In this document: positions 7,001 through 8,663 of the stretch, in pieces
Numbering within the stretch: position 1 is the first letter of the stretch
Layout: each line of letters opens with the position of its first letter
Assembly: GCA_031551125.1 (NCBI GenBank)
Contig: JAVBOB010000025.1
Span: forward strand, 1-8,663
DNA: 8,663 nt
Reading direction: 5' to 3'
Source: JAIRNF01 sp031551125
GTDB lineage: Bacteria > Bacteroidota > Bacteroidia > Bacteroidales > UBA932
The notes under the pieces: generated by a model
Told to the model about the DNA's origin: nothing
What the model saw: the letters and a program-made list of their open reading frames with translations, nothing else
Database searches by the model: none
Program-made: the position numbers and the translations under genes

Positions 7001-7289
7001 TAAGCGTACATGGGGTGGTATTGTAGGCATTAGCAGCTCACTACCGTTTATTGATGGTGGTAGCCTCAGCGTTCCTTTCTTCACCTCCTACTCTATGGAT
7101 ACGGGTGAATGGATTATAGAAGGTGTTGGTGTTGAACCAGACATTGAGCAGGACAACGACCCTCATAAAGAATGGATAGGTGAAGACCAACAGCTAAACC
7201 GTGCTATTGATGAAATTATGAAGGATTTGAAGGATAGAAAACCTATCCCTCCTATCCCGGCAGGGCCGAACAAAGCAGGGAAAAAGTAG
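4035..7289 (+). CDS. Tricorn-type serine protease, secreted (S41 family)
   Basis: A full-length 1084-residue tricorn homologue. Residues 1-18 are a signal peptide (cleavage near IQA-KDD), so it acts in the periplasm or envelope, unlike the cytosolic archaeal enzyme. Then come two beta-propellers with PD40-type blades: about 22-295 (for example FSPDGNTIAF) and about 310-665 (AEWSPNGKSIAY, FSWSPDSKWIAY). The C1 domain (about 680-755) contains His746 in NIGHAY. A PDZ domain (about 760-855, with GDYIVSVDGTP) and the C2 catalytic domain (about 860-1065) follow. By alignment from memory with Thermoplasma tricorn, Ser970 (SMSDGD) is the nucleophile, Asp971 and the Gly of SNGGG (918-922) shape the oxyanion hole, and Glu1029 (IIEGVGVEPD) completes the site; Gly745 stands where the archaeal enzyme has Ser745. 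A Lys/Glu/Asp-rich linker (545-580) interrupts the second propeller. Tricorn degrades oligopeptides; here peptide scavenging or envelope turnover is inferred. Single-gene unit with its own promoter and terminator. Confidence 0.93.
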   Translation: MKKTLLLLVLLIPGLIQAKDDARLMRFPSTNGKVIVFTYAGDLYSVPVSGGMARKLTSHVGFEMFSHFSPDGNTIAFTAQYDGNTEVYTMPADGGDPVRVTYTATLTRDDVSDRMGPNNIVTGWTPDGKNIIYTSKQQAVGFRRLLFSVPATGGLSQQIPLPEGGFNTYSPDGKQLAYNRVFREFRTWKYYEGGMADDVWIHDFATHATTNITNNKAQDIFPMWMGDEILFASDRDRTMNLFSYNLKTKATEKLTTFKDYDIKFPTSFDHYVVFENGGYIYLFDTKNRKAEKVNIQLTGDDIYSRNELKDASKSFSNIAMSPNGERLVITSRGDVYNVPVTEGVTRNLTATSGAHERDAEWSPNGKSIAYISDKTGETEIYIQSPDSNINDAVQLTKNSDSYIITLGWSPDSKKILYTDRKARLFCIDVDSKQRTEVAKSEYGFYGLNFSWSPDSKWIAYALRQENEITIVYLYNIEQKKSYPVTDKWYSSRSPQFSRDGKYLFFVSSRDFNPIYARNEWNVIYTDMDKLYFAVLAKDTPSPLADKDDEVKIEDDNKAKEETKDKPSDSKAAPAKPSKDVKVDIDGIQQRIDALPIPVANYFAIFSVNDKVYYSANRNAKMFDLKTKKETDLGEGITLGLSPNGKKALAVQRGTISVIDLPMGKISTDKPVKLGDMQVTVNYQQEWRQIFDESWRHMRDGFYVKNMHGVDWNAMKKKYEVLLPYVNHRADLTYIIGEMISELNIGHAYVTSGEMPNAKRIQTGLLGAKLNLDKSGYFRIDKILEGANWSQSLRSPLSEMGVNANEGDYIVSVDGTPTNTVKDIYSLLVGKAGKKVELMLNSKPDAAGSRKVVVTPIADENPLYYYNWVQSNIRKVEKATNGRVGYIHIPDMGADGMNEFTKYFYPQLDKEALIIDDRSNGGGNVSPIILERLARIPYRATMWSTSEHPGVVPTKALVGPKITLIDKYSMSDGDLFPYGFRKLGLGKLVGKRTWGGIVGISSSLPFIDGGSLSVPFFTSYSMDTGEWIIEGVGVEPDIEQDNDPHKEWIGEDQQLNRAIDEIMKDLKDRKPIPPIPAGPNKAGKK

Positions 7290-7315
7290 GTTTCTGCTAT
7301 CATAGCTATTGAAAG

Positions 7316-7353
7316 CGAAGCAATCTCTCGAATAGAAGAGGTTGCTTCGTTTT
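7316..7353 (+). terminator. Rho-independent terminator of the protease gene
   Basis: A 13-bp stem with one G-T wobble (7316-7328 with 7337-7349) closes an 8-base loop and is followed by TTTT at 7350-7353. It starts 26 bp after the stop codon of the protease gene, which it should terminate. Confidence 0.85.
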
Positions 7354-7650
7354 GCATACAACAGGGGTTACAGCTTAATGAAACCAATAGGCGTCTTCAG
7401 AAAATGATATGGCAACGAACAACAGGTAGCCAAATAACAGATTTTTTTGAGCTAAAGCCAACTGTTTGAGTCCTCTTAATCCGTTAACTAAAGTCAACGG
7501 GCAACGAGAAAGGGTTATTGCCGTCAGCTTTAGTAAACGGATACAAATGAACCCAACTACTCGCTAAGTAACATTGCTATCATTTTCCGAAGGTATAATA
7601 CTTTTGCCTGAGCATGATATTTGCAAGCCAAAAATGCCTAATACTAACTC
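7354..7650. other. Intergenic stretch without a recognisable gene
   Basis: Between the two terminators of convergent genes I see no credible reading frame, tRNA or promoter pair. Its only structure is the imperfect inverted repeat at 7479-7542, listed separately. Confidence 0.6.
7479..7542. repeat. Imperfect inverted repeat of about 25 bp per arm
   Basis: ATCCGTTAACTAAAG at 7479-7493 and the sequence running on to GGGCAA at 7504 pair with 7518-7542, whose reverse complement starts ATCCGTTTACTAAAG and ends GACGGCAA. The arms differ at a few positions and enclose a 13-base loop. No T-run follows, so this is not an ordinary terminator; it could be a decayed element or a structured RNA. Confidence 0.5.
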
Positions 7651-7698
7651 CTAGAAGAAAAATGCCCCGCTAACTTTAGCGGGGCATTTTTCTTCTAG
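7651..7698. terminator. Long perfect palindromic terminator
   Basis: Two 22-base arms (7651-7672 and 7677-7698) are exact reverse complements around a four-base loop. The GC core GCCCCGC/GCGGGGC is flanked by A-run and T-run, so it can terminate on either strand. It lies 16 bp after the stop of the minus-strand Calx-beta gene at 7715 and would also back up the protease terminator from the other side. Confidence 0.9.
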
Positions 7699-7714
7699 CT
7701 ATTCTGCACTACTG

Positions 7715-8662
7715 CTATGGCAGTAGGGTTGTTCCGGTTATGGTTATATCCAGCTTGCGCGTACCCTGCACAATGTTGTTGTTCTTTACGGTTACCGGAA
7801 GCTCAATGCCATTGCTTCCCGCCGGAATGGTAACGCTGGTAACCCCTATCGGCACGTAGTCCACCCCGCTTACCGCCGTGCTGCTCGCGTTTACCGTAAA
7901 GTCAACTTTAACAGCCTTAGTACAGGTTATGCTGGTACTGGCAAAGCGAATACGGAATGAGCCATTGGTACTTGGTTCTGCCGCCGGTGTAGCTGCCAGT
8001 GGAGTAGTAGGCCTATACTTCTCTACAATTACCGCGCCATCTGTCTTATCCACAATCGTTAGGCTTTGCGGGCTACCTATAATGCTATACGTAATGCTGC
8101 TTGCGGTTACCGATGCGGGAGCGGTAATGGTTATCGCCTCGCTGCTCTCCAATAAGTAGTCGGCTAGCGCAACAACGCTAATCGTGCCGCTGTTGGCCCC
8201 CGCAGGAATGGTTATGCTGGTAGTAGCCGTATAGTCCGTGACGTGTGTTGCCGTGCCGCTGTAGGTAAGAGGAACGGTAATACCTCCGGCAGGGGCTAAC
8301 GCCGTGCCACCCAGTCGTGCCGTTAGCGTGGCCGTACCTGTAGCCGCGCCGCCACCCTCGTCAATGCTCGTTTTATTGAGGCTCAGCGTAACCTCCGGGC
8401 TCAGCAGCGTGTAGGGGCCAAAGCCGCCGTAGGTACGCGGGGGAGCGGTAACCGTAAGGCTATGGCCATACACCACGCCCGACTCCACGTACCAGTGAAT
8501 GTAGTAGGTACCTATGGCTTTCCCGCTAAAGGATACCGTTGTCGTTGCATTCGTATTGTTGGCGGCCGGAATGTTCAGCGATTGCCAGTCCGAACCGCTG
8601 AGGGGGCTGGCGGCCAACGCCGCATCGTAATCCGCAATAGTGGTAACTAGGTACTTGGCCCG
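7715..8662 (-). CDS. Calx-beta repeat protein, C-terminal part
   Basis: The frame is open from the right edge of the window to a TAG stop at 7717-7715, giving 315 residues of a longer protein whose start lies outside. A start inside the window (TTG at 8617) is unlikely because the frame continues upstream with ordinary protein (RAKYLVTTIADYDAALAAS). After an immunoglobulin-like stretch (TVSFSGKAIGTYYIHWYVES) come two Calx-beta-type units: one from VTLSLNKTSIDEGGG, with DYTATTSITIPAG and LLESSEAITIT, and one from GSFRIRFAS, with GVDYVPIGVTSVTIPAGS and the last strand RKLDITITG. Such domains bind calcium and build long adhesins or secreted surface proteins. The protein stops right at the end of the last domain (TGTTLLP) without an evident type IX secretion tail. 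The gene is visibly more GC-rich than its neighbours. It is followed by the palindromic terminator at 7651-7698. Domain call good; the whole protein's role cannot be judged from this part. Confidence 0.85.
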   Translation of the reverse strand, partial: RAKYLVTTIADYDAALAASPLSGSDWQSLNIPAANNTNATTTVSFSGKAIGTYYIHWYVESGVVYGHSLTVTAPPRTYGGFGPYTLLSPEVTLSLNKTSIDEGGGAATGTATLTARLGGTALAPAGGITVPLTYSGTATHVTDYTATTSITIPAGANSGTISVVALADYLLESSEAITITAPASVTASSITYSIIGSPQSLTIVDKTDGAVIVEKYRPTTPLAATPAAEPSTNGSFRIRFASTSITCTKAVKVDFTVNASSTAVSGVDYVPIGVTSVTIPAGSNGIELPVTVKNNNIVQGTRKLDITITGTTLLP

Positions 8663-8663
8663 T

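Noticed and set aside
7878..8159. Plus-strand frame of 93 codons with hydrophobic stretches
   Set aside because: It is antisense to the Calx-beta repeats. Its apparent membrane segments come from reading Thr/Val/Ala-rich codons backwards.
8615..8617. TTG as the start of the Calx-beta protein
   Set aside because: The frame stays open to the window edge with normal protein sequence upstream, so the gene is truncated by the window and this is an internal codon.

Overview
The window looks like a chromosomal piece of a Bacteroidota bacterium. The pointers are a CRISPR repeat in the long (46-bp) Bacteroidetes type II-C style, promoter boxes of the TTG...TAnnTTTG kind, genes without clear Shine-Dalgarno sequences, two DUF4136 lipoproteins, a secreted tricorn-protease homologue and a Calx-beta protein. 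I cannot name a genus.

Layout. (1) Positions 1-1034: the right end of a CRISPR array with 13 identical repeats, 13 spacers and a degenerate terminal repeat; the array runs off the left edge and no cas gene lies in the window. (2) 1084-3150, minus strand: a three-gene envelope operon (DUF4136 lipoprotein, outer-membrane beta-barrel, DUF4136 lipoprotein) ending in a strong hairpin terminator that sits between the operon and the array. (3) 3209-3801: a gene-free, hairpin-rich element bounded by perfect 20-bp inverted repeats, probably a non-autonomous (MITE-like) element, with a further copy of the end sequence abutting it. (4) 3945-7353, plus strand: a promoter, a full-length tricorn-like protease of 1084 residues with a signal peptide, and its terminator. 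(5) 7354-7698: a convergent intergenic stretch with an imperfect hairpin and a long perfect terminator palindrome. (6) 7715 to the right edge, minus strand: the C-terminal part of a Calx-beta repeat protein.

The most interesting signal is in the CRISPR array. Each repeat, read on the minus strand, carries a perfect Bacteroidota -7 box (TATCTTTG) 20 bp after a TTG, so every spacer would have its own promoter. The decayed terminal repeat has lost much of the rest of the repeat but keeps both boxes at exactly the same spacing. All 13 spacers also have A or T at the base next to the repeat on the side expected to be PAM-proximal. The envelope operon and the protease point to cell-surface and periplasmic functions, but nothing in the sequence ties them to the CRISPR array.
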